Shown here: positions 44,127 to 56,109 of the stretch, piece by piece
Layout: each line of letters starts with the position of its first letter
How positions within the stretch are numbered: the first letter of the stretch is position 1
Assembly (NCBI GenBank): GCA_030068075.1
Contig: CM057841.1
Location: 5,651,565 to 5,715,564, forward strand
Length of the DNA stretch: 64,000 nucleotides
From: Paguma larvata
Lineage: Eukaryota; Chordata; Mammalia; Carnivora; Viverridae
Direction of reading: 5' to 3'
Translations under genes and position numbers: made by a program
The notes under the pieces: model-generated
The model's input: only the letters and a program-made list of their open reading frames with translations
Databases searched by the model: none
What the model was told of the DNA's origin: nothing

Positions 44127-46033
44127 ATCTCCAGAAACACAGGACTTCACAAACTGAATCCAGAAAGTTGAGTCTGATAAATATTACTAAGAATGGATTT
44201 AGATTTCGGAACCTCATTTCTGTGTGACCCATCCACGGATAACCCTGGATCAAAAAATAAAGACTTTCAACCCAGCCAAGGACCTGCTCTCCAAAAAGCA
44301 GAGGCAATCTCTGAGTTTCAGGGCACTCGGCACAGCTTGTTTCAAAATGGCAACAACTCATTTGCAAAGCAGGAACTGCAAAGACTCTATAAATCATTTA
44401 ACTTGTGGCTGCAGCCAGAAAAACACAGCAAAGATGAAATTATTTTTCAAGTGGTCCTGGAACAGTTTATGATCAATCGACACCACAGTGATCGGTCTAC
44501 ATTGAAGGAGAAGTGGGAATCAGGGGGCAGAAACCTGGAGAAATTCATGGAACATCTGAGTGATGGGTGCATGAAGCCAGCTGGCTTAGTGAGTACAAAG
44601 TTCTTCCCCCTGGAGTGAGGGGCCAACAAGAGTAAGGGATACTTAGGAGGTGATAGCTGAAAGTAGGGAAAGAAGTTATTGTAGATGCAGTTATTAGTCA
44701 GATCACACTCTGTCTCACCAGAGGGAATCTTCAGCAACCTAAGTGAGCAAAAATAAAGTGTTAGAGTCATTCCTTGTGGGACATAGGAACCAGTATATTA
44801 ATTTATTTGAGTTTTATCGATGAGGCGGTAGGAACTCACTGAGACATTGTCAGTTGGAAAAAAACCTCAAGGGTAAGGAGAAATGCCTTGACAAGAGCTG
44901 CCTTTTTCCCTCAGAGAGCCTTAGTATTCATTTTTTTTCATTAGGGAAGACATACTAATGCAGAACATAACAGTGATCATTGTTTTTGTTTGTTTGTCTT
45001 TGTAACAGGTCCACGTCTACATGCAGGGACAGGAAGCCCTCTTTTCTGAGAATATGCCCTTAAGAGAAGTCATTGTTCATTTTGCCAAACAGTTGTCAGC
45101 AGGAACCCCAACAGGAGAGAACATGGGGACACCCTCCTGTACTCCCCAGGATACTTTCCTGGAAACAGGACAAGGTGAGTGGGGTAAGCCAAGATACCAG
45201 ACAAGGAACAGAGGGATGTTCAGAACAGAGGGATATTCTGTATGGACTCCTTCCTGGGTACAACTTCACTGAGTCATGTTTTTCCCTTCACAGGAGATGA
45301 AGATAAACAAAATGGTGGCAACATTGACCAAGTAAATGGCAGTATTACTAGTCAAGACAATGAAATCCCTTCCCTACTCACCCAGGAAGAGGACTGTGCT
45401 AGGCCTGAAGACAACAGTATTTCTTTGAATAATCCACTGAGCTCTGGAAGAGCAGGTCTAGATACCTCCGGGTCACGGGAGGGCTCCCTGAAAAGACCCC
45501 CATATCAAGATGTCCTTACGGAGGTGGGACCAGCATTTCTCTCTCAGGCAATCCAGGTCACCCCGGAGCCTGTTCCTACCCAGCACAATGAGGAAACCTC
45601 CACATGTCAGGGACACCAAGAAAGATCCCATGAAGCCCCGAAACCATACAGATGTGAAAAGTGTCCCAAGAGCTTTAGGTATTTCTCTCAGCTAAAAGCG
45701 CATCAGAGAAGACACAATAATGAGAGGACATTTATTTGTGCCGAGTGTAACAAAGGCTTCTTCCAAGCATCAGACCTACACGTGCACCAGATGATTCATG
45801 CAAAAAAGAAGCCTTTCACATGCAGCACATGTGAAAAGTCCTTCAGCCACAAAACCAACCTTAAGGCTCACGAGAGAATCCACACGGGAGAGAAGCCCTA
45901 TGAATGTTCCCTTTGCCAGAGAAGCTACCGCCAGTCATCCACCTACCACCGCCACCTGAGGAGTCACCAGAAAATGGCCTCCAAAAGTGCTCCTTCCACA
46001 CCAGAAGCTTCCTCAGCTACAGCCCCAATGTGA
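44127..46033 (+). CDS. ZSCAN4: ZSCAN4, SCAN and four-finger C2H2 protein (three coding exons)
   Basis: Exon with 5'UTR 44127-44588 (acceptor TTGACACAG, ATG at 44193 in AAGAATGG context), exon 45009-45174, exon 45294-46033 with TGA at 46031. Donors GTGAGT at 44589 and 45175 and acceptors AACAG/TTCACAG are consensus. The spliced frame is 433 codons, the length I recall for human ZSCAN4, and unbroken. Residues about 40-126 form the SCAN dimerisation domain ([20 protein letters not shown]). A variable linker follows. Four C2H2 fingers occupy 308-328, 336-356, 364-384 and 392-412 with regular 28-residue spacing. The last two share a TGEKPY linker, and the earlier linkers are NNERTF and AKKKPF. In mouse and human ZSCAN4 is a nuclear protein of 2-cell/zygotic activation and telomere maintenance. 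Only one copy is seen here, without damage, between L1 debris and a CpG island. Confidence 0.95.
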
Positions 46034-46960
46034 TGCACATAAACGTATATGCAAGTGTGTATATTTCCATAGTACTTCTCCATTTAGAAGATAATTTATA
46101 ATTTCCTGATTGTATTTTCCATTTACTATATTACTCCATTAAAATATAAGTTTAAAGAGGTCAGGGAATTTCTCAGTTTGTTCACTGAAATATTTCTGGT
46201 ACCTAGAAAAATGACTGCCAAATTTCAAATGGCCAATGACTATCTGTTGAATCAATGTGTGATTTTGGTGTTTATTCCTTAAAATGCAAGAATGTTCAAC
46301 CCCAGCAGCTCCCAGTGGTCAAGTGAGGCTTTCCCCTGCTCTCCTGTCCTCTGTACACACTCTAATCTCTTGTCGGCCACATGAACGTAAAAACATGGGA
46401 AGTGGAAGCCAGAACCTGGAAAGGGAACTTTTTAAGTTATATAATCAGTTAATTCACTGGAAATGTCAATAGCTAAACTGGACCTGCATAAGACTAAAAG
46501 TTGCAGAATGCTATTTTAGTGATAGATTCCAGAAAGGTGGAATGTTTTCCCGTTCATTTCTTCCAAAGATGGCAGGTATAAGGGAAAAGGCTGGGGTTTA
46601 TTTTCAGAACAGGTTTGAAGTGTGGTTTGGGGAATAAGAAAGGTTTTCGTGCAATGCTGAAGCAAAAGTGCATATGGTGACACGTTTAGGATACTTTTGT
46701 GGGAAATCATCCTCCAGGAAATTGGACTTTGGTACCCAAAGTGGGCCCACTCCATGGTGACTTAGAGAGTACACATGGTGAAGTTGCCATACGTGGTCAA
46801 TTTTATTTGTACAAACAAGAACAAATCGACAAAATGATCCTCAGGTGTCCACCTAGCGTTTCTAGCCAGAGCTCACAGCTAAGGCTTTCAGGGAATTGGT
46901 TTATACATAAGTCTGTGTAAATTTGGGACCAAAGGTTAAATTCCCAGGATGAAAAGGTCG
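46034..46960. other. ZSCAN4 3' flank, unassigned
   Basis: Presumed ZSCAN4 3'UTR. An ATTAAA variant poly(A) signal lies at 46138-46143, about 105 bases after the stop codon. Beyond it there is unique sequence up to the CpG island. Confidence 0.5.
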
Positions 46961-46964
46961 AAAC

Positions 46965-47820
46965 AGAATTATGGGACTTGTCTAGCCTGCGGCCCGCGGT
47001 GCTCTCTGGGAAGCTCCGTCGATAGCAAAAACTGTGCAGTGTTGAGATCTCTAGTGGTTTGCGAAGGCAAGGGGATTCAAAGCGATTCCCCAGGGGGCAG
47101 CGAGCATTGGTGGGGTTGGAGGCGGGAGCTGCCGGGCCCGCGTTATCTGGCAGGGGAACTGTCCACTGAAAGCTGAGGCTGCACCAGGTTCTCCAAAGAC
47201 TTCTGGGACTTGTAGTCCTGACGTCCAGCCGCGCGCTGCTCTTTGGGTACTGTAGTTGATGGTGAGCTCTGCGCAGGCGTGCGCGGCGGCTGTGTCTGGA
47301 CCCGAGATGTTACGCGTGAGGGGTTCCCGTCTGAGCCACAGGTTAGGCTGTGTCTGGAATTTCTGTGCTCAGAGAAAGTCCCCTGAGTGTTTGGCGGAAA
47401 AGTAAACTTAGAGTGTGCAGCGCGCCCGTCCGCACGGTCCTCAACTCTTCGGAGGACCTAAGTGCCCATCCTTGGGAGTGACTGGTGCCTCCCCACCCGC
47501 CTCCCGCGCCACGCTCTTTTCCTGAAGGAAGCCCCGACTCCAGGAAGACTAACAGGCACCGGGCCACGTCCCCGGTGGCGTCTCGCTTCCAAGGACGGAA
47601 GCCCAGGAGCCGCGGTCTGTGCGGGGTCTCCGTGAGAGGTTTTCTGCACAGAGAAGCTGTGGTTCAAGTCACCGTGGCCATGTGGGATCCAAGGTCGCAC
47701 GTTGGAGGCAACAGCAGAGGAAGAGCAGAGTCAGGTCGGGGGCATGGGGAGAGTTTGGGAGTATGGACCACCACGGCAGGGATTCAATCAGAGGCCGCAG
47801 TGCCAGGGCACGGACCGCGT
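46965..47820. promoter_or_regulatory. Orphan CpG-island promoter with ZNF143/GFY elements
   Basis: GC- and CpG-rich, with three elements of the type TCTGGGACTTGTAGT: 47199-47218 (near perfect), 47241-47257 (diverged) and 46968-46984 (weaker). No TATA box is seen. KRAB-ZNF first exons commonly sit in such islands, but no ATG with MAA...DPAQ and no KRAB exon is visible on either strand nearby. ZSCAN4 ends about 1.2 kb to the left. Direction cannot be fixed. The open frames across it look like GC artefacts. Confidence 0.65.
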
Positions 47821-49584
47821 CTGGAAGAGCAAGCAACCAGGGGAGATAGACCAGAGGAGAAGCTTGGATGGTGTTGGTACACAACGCGGAGCCCCTAACA
47901 TTGGCCTGGGAAGCTCTATCATTACCATTTCCTGAAGAGGTAATTCATAGTGAGTGGGGGAGACTGCAGCCAACGACAGAGGACATAGCTCTTCTAAAGT
48001 TTGCATCCGCAGGTATTCCCAAGTATATGGTACAGAGGGTACAGATTTTCAGAAGGTCCAGCTTTGTGTCTCTTATGACTCCGTTCACCGTCAGAGCAAA
48101 TACCATCAAGATTTTCTGAATGTCAATACACTTACCTGAAGACCCTCAATGCTGGTGCAAGCAAACGGTTTGAGAGGAGATCACGTAATTCAGGGAGATG
48201 CCCTTTATGACCTAGCCTTCTTTCCTGGTGACTGGAGAAAATGATCTTTTTTAATTGTCTCTTAAGCCAGGACTTCTTCCAAGACTTGAAGAGAGATGGT
48301 GAAATAAATGTAGCACTTTCAGATCTGCTGGGTTTCCAAGAGGTGTGGGAGATCCAGAATTTTTATGCAACTAAATTATCTCAGAGCTTTAGTGAGGTGA
48401 GATGGACATGCAATAAACTTCATATATTTTATTGCACAATTTTATATACATACAATGGTGAAACTATCTCCTTGATCATCATGAGCATCTATCCCAGAGT
48501 TTCACCTGGCTCCTAGATAATCCTTCTCACCATGCCTCCCATGACCACCCTTCCCTAGACCATCATTTGCTTTACTTTATTATAAATTAGTCTGCCTTTT
48601 CTAGAATTTTTTACAAATCATAATTACTCCTTTTTTTTTGTGGTTTCTCTCATACCACATAATTATTTGAGATTCATTCTTGTCATTTGTGTGAGTGTGG
48701 GTTCCTGGGAATCTAGAGGAAGTCCAATCCATCTGTAGTACAGATTCGTAAGTCATTTGGAAACAACTCCTGTTGTGTCACTGTGCCACAAAAGAGAATG
48801 CTTCGCTATGGTGCATCCGGTCACCACGCATATGGGATTGCCCGTTGCAAGCAGGATTCTCTTCAGTCAACCAAATCATAAAGTCAGAAGGCCCTTGCTG
48901 TATTCCACTGTAAGTTTAAGATGTACAGGCAGGATTGAGCCAGATCAGCTTCAGAAGACAACAGCAGGCTGCGTGATCAAGTAGTTGAGACTTCCTGTAA
49001 TCCACGACATTAGTGATAACACATGTAGTTGCCTCTCATGGACGTTCTGGACTGCTAGAAGAAAGGGCTGGCTTGCTTTGTTGCTACATGGGTCATTCTG
49101 GCTTATGAATAAAGTAAAAAAATGGGTAGTGACTGCATCAGGCACAATTGGGATATCTCTGAATGACAGGGCAGGGCCGCAGAGAACTCTGGATTCCACT
49201 TGGACCTCTTCCATGGCTTGAGAAAGTCCCCTCACTACCCTTGGCTTCCACTACCTCCAGTCTGAAGTGGGAACACTATCATTACCTCTCATGTATTGAG
49301 GGAATTGGAGACAGCTCCGTTACGATGTGTATCCCCAGTGACAGGTGTCTCAGTGCCTCCCTTGTGAGGTGGATGAGGACAACTCCAGTCCTCTGCCCAT
49401 GTTCCCAGAAATACGGTCAGCAGTTGCTGAAATGGAGTTAGCAGTGACAATTATCGAAAATACTTCACATCCTGGTTTCTGTGGATTCACTGGATGATGG
49501 ATGACCATGCGATTACAGAGGTGTGTACCACTGCAGCCCTACCTGTCCACAGCCGGGGGAGCTGGATTTCACCAAAGGGATCTG
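47821..49584. other. Unassigned sequence downstream of the orphan CpG island
   Basis: No KRAB, finger or other domain in any frame. The 48700-49450 part could be an old ERV-like segment, but no diagnostic block was recognised. Confidence 0.4.
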
Positions 49585-49775
49585 AGTTTAAAAGCCACAT
49601 CTGCCTTTTAGACTGGGTACTCTGTGTGACTTGACAGAGCTGCCTGAGCCTCAGGCCTCACATGACTAACTGTGACATGGAAATTATGTTAGTGTTTACT
49701 GCGGGGGCTGTGGGTGGATTAATAAAGATAATAAAATCACACCGACCACTTGTCTTGGCCAGGCACTCAAGCATT
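49585..49775 (+). repeat. MIR SINE, plus orientation
   Basis: GAGTTTAAAAGCCACATCTG, CTGTGTGACTTGACAGAGC, CTGAGCCTCAGG and GGGTGGATTAATAAAGATAA follow MIR order. Confidence 0.78.
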
Positions 49776-49788
49776 TGATTTTTCAACA

Positions 49789-49873
49789 TTAAAAAATGTT
49801 TATTTACTTTTTGAGAGAGAGACAGGGTGCGAGCTGGGGGGGGGGGGTGGTCAGAGAGAGGGAGACACAGACC
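49789..49873 (-). repeat. 3' fragment of a felid SINE
   Basis: AATGTTTATTTACTTTTTGAG to GAGGGAGACACAGACC, with a G-run of ten. The rest of the SINE is absent. Confidence 0.85.
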
Positions 49874-50929
49874 AAAGACCCTGCAGTTTTCTGTCTCCTC
49901 TTCCTACCTCGTCTCCTTGTATCTCTTGTATCTGCACCAGGGATCATTGGGATAGAAACGATGTTCTTTTGAACACCAACCCTCACCCAAGTGCCCAGTA
50001 TGCTCAGGCCTGTCTAAAGTCCATATTCCAGATTCCACAGGAGGGAAGTTTACTGGCCCAGCCTGGTTTGGTCAGGTGTCCCAGGGCCCAGTTAGGAAGG
50101 CTGTGAGTGATGGGCTGTTCTCAGAAAAGAGTACTGGGTGGTGAGGGAGAATTTAAAGATGTATCTCTGAAAACTCTTGAATAACAAGATTTAAAGACCT
50201 GAGCTGGTGAACACAACCGACTTTCTAGGAGAGGGTGGTGTGCCCAGGGAGAACCATCCCCCCTATAACCTGCATTGGCTGTTCTTGAGTTGTAGCCTTT
50301 ACAACAAGCCAGTAAATACAAGTAAAGTGTTTTCCTGAGTTCCACGATCCAGTCTTGAAAATTACCAAGTTACCTGAGAGGCAGGTCATAGGAACCTCCA
50401 AGTTTGTAGCTGGGTCGGACAAATGTGCGGGTAGCCTGGGGGCTCAGGCCTTTTGACTAGCATCCAAAGTGAGGACAGTTTTGTGAGACTGAGCCTGGAA
50501 ACCTGGGAAGTCACGTTGACTCCAGGTAGTGTCAGAATAGGATTGACTTGTAGGACATCCAGTTGGTGTCAGAGAATTGCCAGAAGACCCCAAAGTGACT
50601 GCCTAAGGAATTGCCAGATCCAATGGCCTGTTGTGCTACTCATGCCTTATAAACTGCTCTTGATCAACCAAAATGAGCTGCTTGGTCTATGGATGGCAGT
50701 TCCAAGGTAAACAGCATCCTTTTTAGAAGGCAGCACCTCTGATTGAAGACAGAAAAATCAGTGTACTAGGTTAAATTGCATGCTCTTTGCTTCTATGCAA
50801 CTACCAACTCATGGGTAGTACCAGTGGCATGATCCACTGGCCTGGCCTGGTCAGGCAGAAGAGCAATGAAAACATATCCTATTAAGGTGATTCCCATATG
50901 GAGCACACACCTGTGGAAATTTGCTCTGG
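49874..50929. other. Unassigned; part may be an old LTR-type repeat
   Basis: The 50380-50720 portion has GGACATCCAGTTGGTGTCAG, which resembles an old LTR, but the family could not be named. Confidence 0.35.
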
Positions 50930-51190
50930 ACTGATTGCTCCCTGCCCCCGAATTCGTAAGTTTAATATCTAACCACCAATGTGGCTGTACAGAGAGAGGG
51001 CCTCTTCATTAAAGTTAAATGAGGTCATAAGGGTGGGACACTGATACGATAGATTCCTGTCCTGTCCCGATAGGAAGTGATACCAGAAAGCGTTCAAGTG
51101 CTTTCTACCCCCCTCCCCGCCCCCTCTGTGTCTAGAGAACCACCATAGTACTGTCAGTTGTGGCGACATCTACGGCACTAATGTCATTTA
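50930..51190 (-). repeat. Possible MLT1-type LTR fragment
   Basis: GAATTCGTAAGTTTAATATC and AAATGAGGTCATAAGGGTGGG resemble the first part of an MLT1 LTR (as plus-strand text). Short and diverged, orientation likely plus-like; assigned weakly. Confidence 0.4.
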
Positions 51191-52617
51191 AAAATGAACA
51201 CTTAAAGGTTTAAGAGGAAGAATAAAACCTGGCCCCTCCCCTCTTTAAAATATTTGCTTCAATATCATCTTCCCTTTGATTCTTACTGTGAACATCAGAT
51301 TTAATGTTGCAACCCTTCCTCGACCACTAAAGTTTTCATCATTGGGACTCTGCCTTATTTTTTTCATTTTCTATAGAACACAACACCCTCTAACAAACTA
51401 AACAATTTAATAAGTTAATTTTATTTAATGCTCTCTTTCCTGCCACTAGAAGGTGGACTCCATGTTTGTGTACTGATGGTCCAGCATGGTCACCGAAGTG
51501 CCCAACAGACATAAGAACTCAGTAAATATCTTGGAGAATGCTTAATGGATAGGACATCACAGGTTGCTGTTAATTTGAAGCACCAGCTGTGCTTTTTATC
51601 TCTACTCATTTGCTGCTCTCCCTGCAATTTCAGTACCTGCAGTGAGCTCAAGAATGGAAGGGAGTAATATTTTGAGATAAACTTTCAAAATGATGAATAA
51701 TCCTGGATAAGGAGGTGCTCAGTTTCATTCTCTAACTTATTAGATCCTAAAGTTTTCTGGTCTTCTCAGTGTCCCTTTAGATTTCTTCTTCTTCTTTTTT
51801 TAATGTTTCAGAGGCAAATTTTTCCTTAGATATTTCTGCAATTTTCAATAGAAAACCTTCTAATTAAACGTGATCTCTTTCGGTAATTTGTACAATCGGC
51901 AAATGTTTTTCAGAGATAAGCACAAGTCCCTGTGTAGGTGTTGTCACCGAAATTACAGGTAAAAGGATAATCGTTTTCCACCAAGCGGATGAGATCACGG
52001 GGCCCCAAGCCTTTAGATCAGGTTCAGGCACTGCTCTCCGCGCTGGCACATGTCTCGCTGCAAAACCCATCGTCCTAGTTGCAAATGTCATCTGGTAAGT
52101 GTCGATTTTTTTTTTTAGAAGAATGTCAGATTCATAGGAGAATTCTACAAAGTACAGTAAAAACCACATAACTATGTGTATGTGTATATGTATGTATGTT
52201 TTCTGAGATTGAAACACACAGTTCTGTATAGAGTGAGCAATGATTCTTTCTGAGAACATCTGATACGTACCATCCCTTAGCTCACCTTCCTTACGGTTGC
52301 CTGGCATCTTTCCTGTCTCCTTAACTTTACTGCTTTTGTGAAATCTTCTTTTGTTCATCCCTGACTGAAGAGGCTAAGCCTCGCAGTGTTCATTCAAGAT
52401 TTCCCAGCGCAGACCTATGACCAGCAAATAGATGGTAAGGCTGAGCTCCCAGCCCTGAGTTGTCAACTGCAGTCTGTGTGCCAGGAGCTAGCACATTTAC
52501 TTCTCTTATATTTTGTTGTGAGCCTGTTGTGCTGAATGGTATGTGTAGTGATACAGGTCTAAACTTTCTGATATCAGTACAAGAGAGTTAACATTTATCT
52601 TCTTTTTTTCAATTGAA
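51191..52617. other. Unassigned intergenic sequence
   Basis: Unique AT-rich DNA. A long minus-strand frame at 51864-52358 has no domain features. Confidence 0.45.
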
Positions 52618-52829
52618 GTTATTTTTTTAATGTTTACTTTTATTTTTGAGAGACAGTGTGTGAGCAGGGGAGGGGCAGAGAGAGAGAGAGAGAGAGACGG
52701 AATCTGAAGCAGGCTCCAGGCTCTGAGCTGTCATCACAGAGCCTGGTGTAGCGCTCAAACTCATCAACAGTGAGATCATGATCTGAGTCGAAGGCTGGTG
52801 CTTAACTGACTGAGCCACCCAGGGGCCCC
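52618..52829 (-). repeat. Felid SINE
   Basis: Antisense copy with an (GA)n run at about 52680. Head ends CCAGGGGCCCC. Confidence 0.92.
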
Positions 52830-52917
52830 GTATTTACCTTCCACTTAGAGAACTAAAAGAAACTGAGGGTTTCTGGAGCGAAGGTAAGTGGGAGGATGGG
52901 TTAAAAGGGTAATAGGC

Positions 52918-53128
52918 AAGGGCACCCGGGTGGCTTAGTCCATTGGGCATTGTACTTCTGTTCAGGTCATGATTTCCGGGTTCATGGGTTGGAGCCCCAT
53001 GTTGGGCTCTGTGCTGACAGCTCAGAGCCTGGAGCCTGCTTCAGATTTGGTGTCTCCCTCTCTCTCTGCCTCTCTCTTGCTCATGGTCTGTCTCTGTCTC
53101 TCAAGAATAAAATAAAACATTAAAAAAA
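52918..53128 (+). repeat. Felid SINE
   Basis: Head GGGCACCCGGGTGGCTTAGT, tail AATAAAATAAAACATTAAAAA. Confidence 0.92.
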
Positions 53129-53132
53129 ATGG

Positions 53133-53282
53133 TGATGAGCATTAAGGAGGACACTTTTCGGGATGAGCACTGGGTGTCATACGTAAGAGGTGAATCACTG
53201 GGTTCTACTTCTGAAGCCAAGACTATATGTTAACTAACTGGAATTTAAATTTAAAAAATAAGAAAATAAAATAAATAAGAAA
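53133..53282 (+). repeat. Carnivore L1 3' end, plus orientation
   Basis: GGGATGAGCACTGGGTGTCA, GAATCACTGGGTTCTACTTC and TGTTAACTAACTGGAATTTA are the conserved last 150 bases of young carnivore L1s. Strongly 5'-truncated. Confidence 0.88.
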
Positions 53283-53775
53283 TGAAATTATTATTTGAAG
53301 ACCACTGTGCCTACTGGTTGTAGGATTTGGGGCTGGAGCGGGAGGAATAATCAGAGACCTCACTAGTCTTCAGATAGTAATATTACCTTGGGGTGAAATG
53401 CTGGCAGATGTTAAAAGTGTCTTACTAGCCTCATTCTGCTGTTAACCTATTGCTGTCTCTACTCGCCAAGATTTGTCTTTATCAAACTAAAAAGATAAGA
53501 CAATAAAATAAAATTCTGACTGGAGAACTTGTTTGACAGGGAAGTTCATGTCCCCCTCTCTAAGAGTGGTCACTTTTGTATCCTTCCTTCGTTGCCCAAC
53601 ACCCTATGATTATGGGAATATCATGATCTTTTATTGCCTTCGTATTTCTGAAGTCTTTAGGGGCTGGAATGATCAGTAACCACAGCAATTTCAGATTTAT
53701 AGGATTCTGATGTGAGCTTTTATATAAACAAATTTTATTAGTTCCCATACCACGCCTTCTTACCTAAGTGTTTTA

Positions 53776-53976
53776 ATTTTTTTTAACGTTTATTCATTTT
53801 TTGAGAGACAACACGAGTGGGGAAGGGGCAGAGAGAGAGGGAGACACAAATCCAAAGCAGGCTCCAGGCTTTGAGGTGTCAGCACAGAGCCCGATGCAGG
53901 GCTCAAACTCATGAACCACGAATTCATGACCTGAGCCAAAGTCAGCCACTCAGATGACTGAGCCACCCAGGCACCC
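53776..53976 (-). repeat. Felid SINE private to the right arm
   Basis: Target-site duplication CTAAGTGTTTTA (53764-53775 and 53977-53988). Confidence 0.94.
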
Positions 53977-54696
53977 CTAAGTGTTTTAGATTTAAATTTA
54001 TTTTATGATGTCTCTTCCAAAAGATCAGAAATCTTTCCCATTTTGTTAGTTTACTTCATGGTCCTAATTCTATTATATATTTTTATTTCAATTGGTTATG
54101 CCCCAGATTTCTCTGTTCAATATTAACTAGTATTTAAAAATTATAATCCTTTAAATTAAGAAACCATAAATTTCACTGTGAAGTGTTTAGGAAATCTATT
54201 TATGTATAAATTTCAGGTGGATGTCCACTCTGACACCTGCTCCTCTGTCCCTCCCTCCTTCCCAGACCAGACACATAACCCTGCTTTGCTTGTTGAGGAT
54301 CCTCCTAGACCAATCAATATCCAGTCACTAACATCTCTCTTAAATCACATCTGCTGATTTATGGCTGAGTGAATTCACTTCTACATTCTCTTATGAAATA
54401 TACTTATCAGTGTCCAAGGAATATGATTGATCCTCACAAGTGAGATGTTTTCTTCCTACTCACCACACCAGATTTTCTTATCACTAGTCCACTCGTTTGT
54501 TTACCAAGAGTGAGGTGTCTCCCCCACAAGTAAATACAAACTGTTCTATTTCAGTTACTGAAATGCGATTGAAATTTATTTTACAAAGCATTTAATTTAC
54601 TTAATCATAAATTGCACAGTTTTGGAAAACAAGAGTAGAAAATATATCAGATAAAATATGATGTATTTGGAATTGTAAGTGACTTTCCAAAAATTT

Positions 54697-54910
54697 AAAA
54701 ATTTTTAACGTTTATTTATTTTTGAGAGACATAGAGACAGAGCGTGAGCGGGGAGGGGCAGAGAGAGAGAGGGAGACACAGAATCCAAAGCAGGCTCCAG
54801 GCTCTGAGCCGTCAGCACAGAGCCCGACATGGGGCTCGAACTCACAGACCGTGAGATCATGACCTGAGCCGAAGTCGGCTGCTTAACCGACTGAGCCACC
54901 CAGGCACCCT
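54697..54910 (-). repeat. Felid SINE beside the conserved core
   Basis: Flanked by CAAAAATTT at 54688-54696 and 54911-54919. The left arm shows the empty site (CCAAAACATTTTAAATTTG on its minus strand). Confidence 0.93.
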
Positions 54911-54934
54911 CAAAAATTTTAAATTAGCAGGTGT

Positions 54935-55345
54935 TTTGTATCTGTCATAACATGATTACTCAGGTTTGACCAGAAGAGACGATGCAAGAGAGGCCTAGAA
55001 AAATAAAGTTTATTATAGTCGCAGGTCCGAGAGACAGAGTCGGTGCACATCAGCAGGGAAGAGTCAGCGGTGGAAGAGCCAAGGGGGTTGACTCCATGGA
55101 GCAGTTGGGGGAAGTGGGGGTGGGAGAGGAAATGGAGGAGGACCTCCGGGCAAGTACGGTATCGAGGGTCAGGGTGGAGCACACAGGAAACAGTGGAAGG
55201 GGAGTCTGGGAACACGTGAATATCCCCAGGTCACAGTCAGGAAAGGCAAGATGAGGAAGTTGTGGCAGGGCCAGCCTTCAACTGATGCACGTGGTCACCT
55301 GGGTGGGTGTTCAGACCCTGTGTGTGGAGATGTTGAAGCGGCAGG
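54935..55345 (-). repeat. Highly conserved LTR-like core of the inverted duplication (right copy)
   Basis: Counterpart of 16634-17045. Shared runs include AGCCAAGGGGGTTGACTCCA and CAACTGATGCACGTGGTCAC. The opposite-strand frames here match those of the left copy in part, without recognisable protein domains. Confidence 0.75.
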
Positions 55346-55749
55346 AAAATACGGCATTTTGAAATTCACAGGACAGCAGACCAGTTTTTAAAAGTCCAAT
55401 TGTGAATCTTTTTTTGATATGAAAAATGATGCTGTTTTTCTCTCAGAGGAAACTGATGTTAAAATCGGATTTCTGCAAGAGCATGTGTATATTTGCAAAT
55501 TTCAATGTTTTGAGTGTAATTTGGCCTTTTCTGATATTTATGAGAAAAACACATTTTGTAATGTGTCCTTTCTTTTCTCAGAGTTGCCTGTTCTTTTACA
55601 TTGCCTAAAGAAGCACTGAGATTATTTTAATTACCTTTTTTATGTTCTACGTGTTTAGTTTTTTGTTTTATTTTCTCTTGGTTTTATGAGTCTGAGTAAA
55701 AGGTACTACAAAAATGAAGAGGCTTACATTTTTTATTAAGAAGTGTGAT

Positions 55750-55955
55750 AAGTAGTTCCTGGATGTTTCAGTTGGTTAAGCATCTGACCCTTGACTTTGG
55801 CTCAGGTCATGGTTTCACGGTTCGTGAGTTTGAGCCCCGTCCCAGGATCTGCCCTGACAGTGTGGAGCCTGCTTGGGATTCTCTCTGTCTTCCCTCTCTC
55901 TCTGCCCCTCCCCTGCTTGCTTGCTCTCTGTCAAAATAAATAAACTTAAAAAAAA
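55750..55955 (+). repeat. Diverged carnivore SINE
   Basis: Head TTCCTGGATGTTTCAGTTGG is poorly conserved. GTGTGATAA flanks it on both sides. Confidence 0.88.
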
Positions 55956-56109
55956 AGTGTGATAAAAAGGTTTTCAGTTCATAAGTTTGGATACATGCGT
56001 GGTAATTTATTTAGGCAAAGTTATGCAAATATACAATATTTTTTTCTAAGAGATTTACATTCTTTATGTTTAGATGTAGTATTTATTTTCTCTAAGATTT
56101 AAAGCTAGA

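Noticed and set aside
47485..47898. A 137-codon frame in the 47-kb CpG island as a possible KRAB-ZNF start
   Set aside because: No MAA...DPAQ start, no KRAB text and no consensus donor in phase. Treated as GC artefact.
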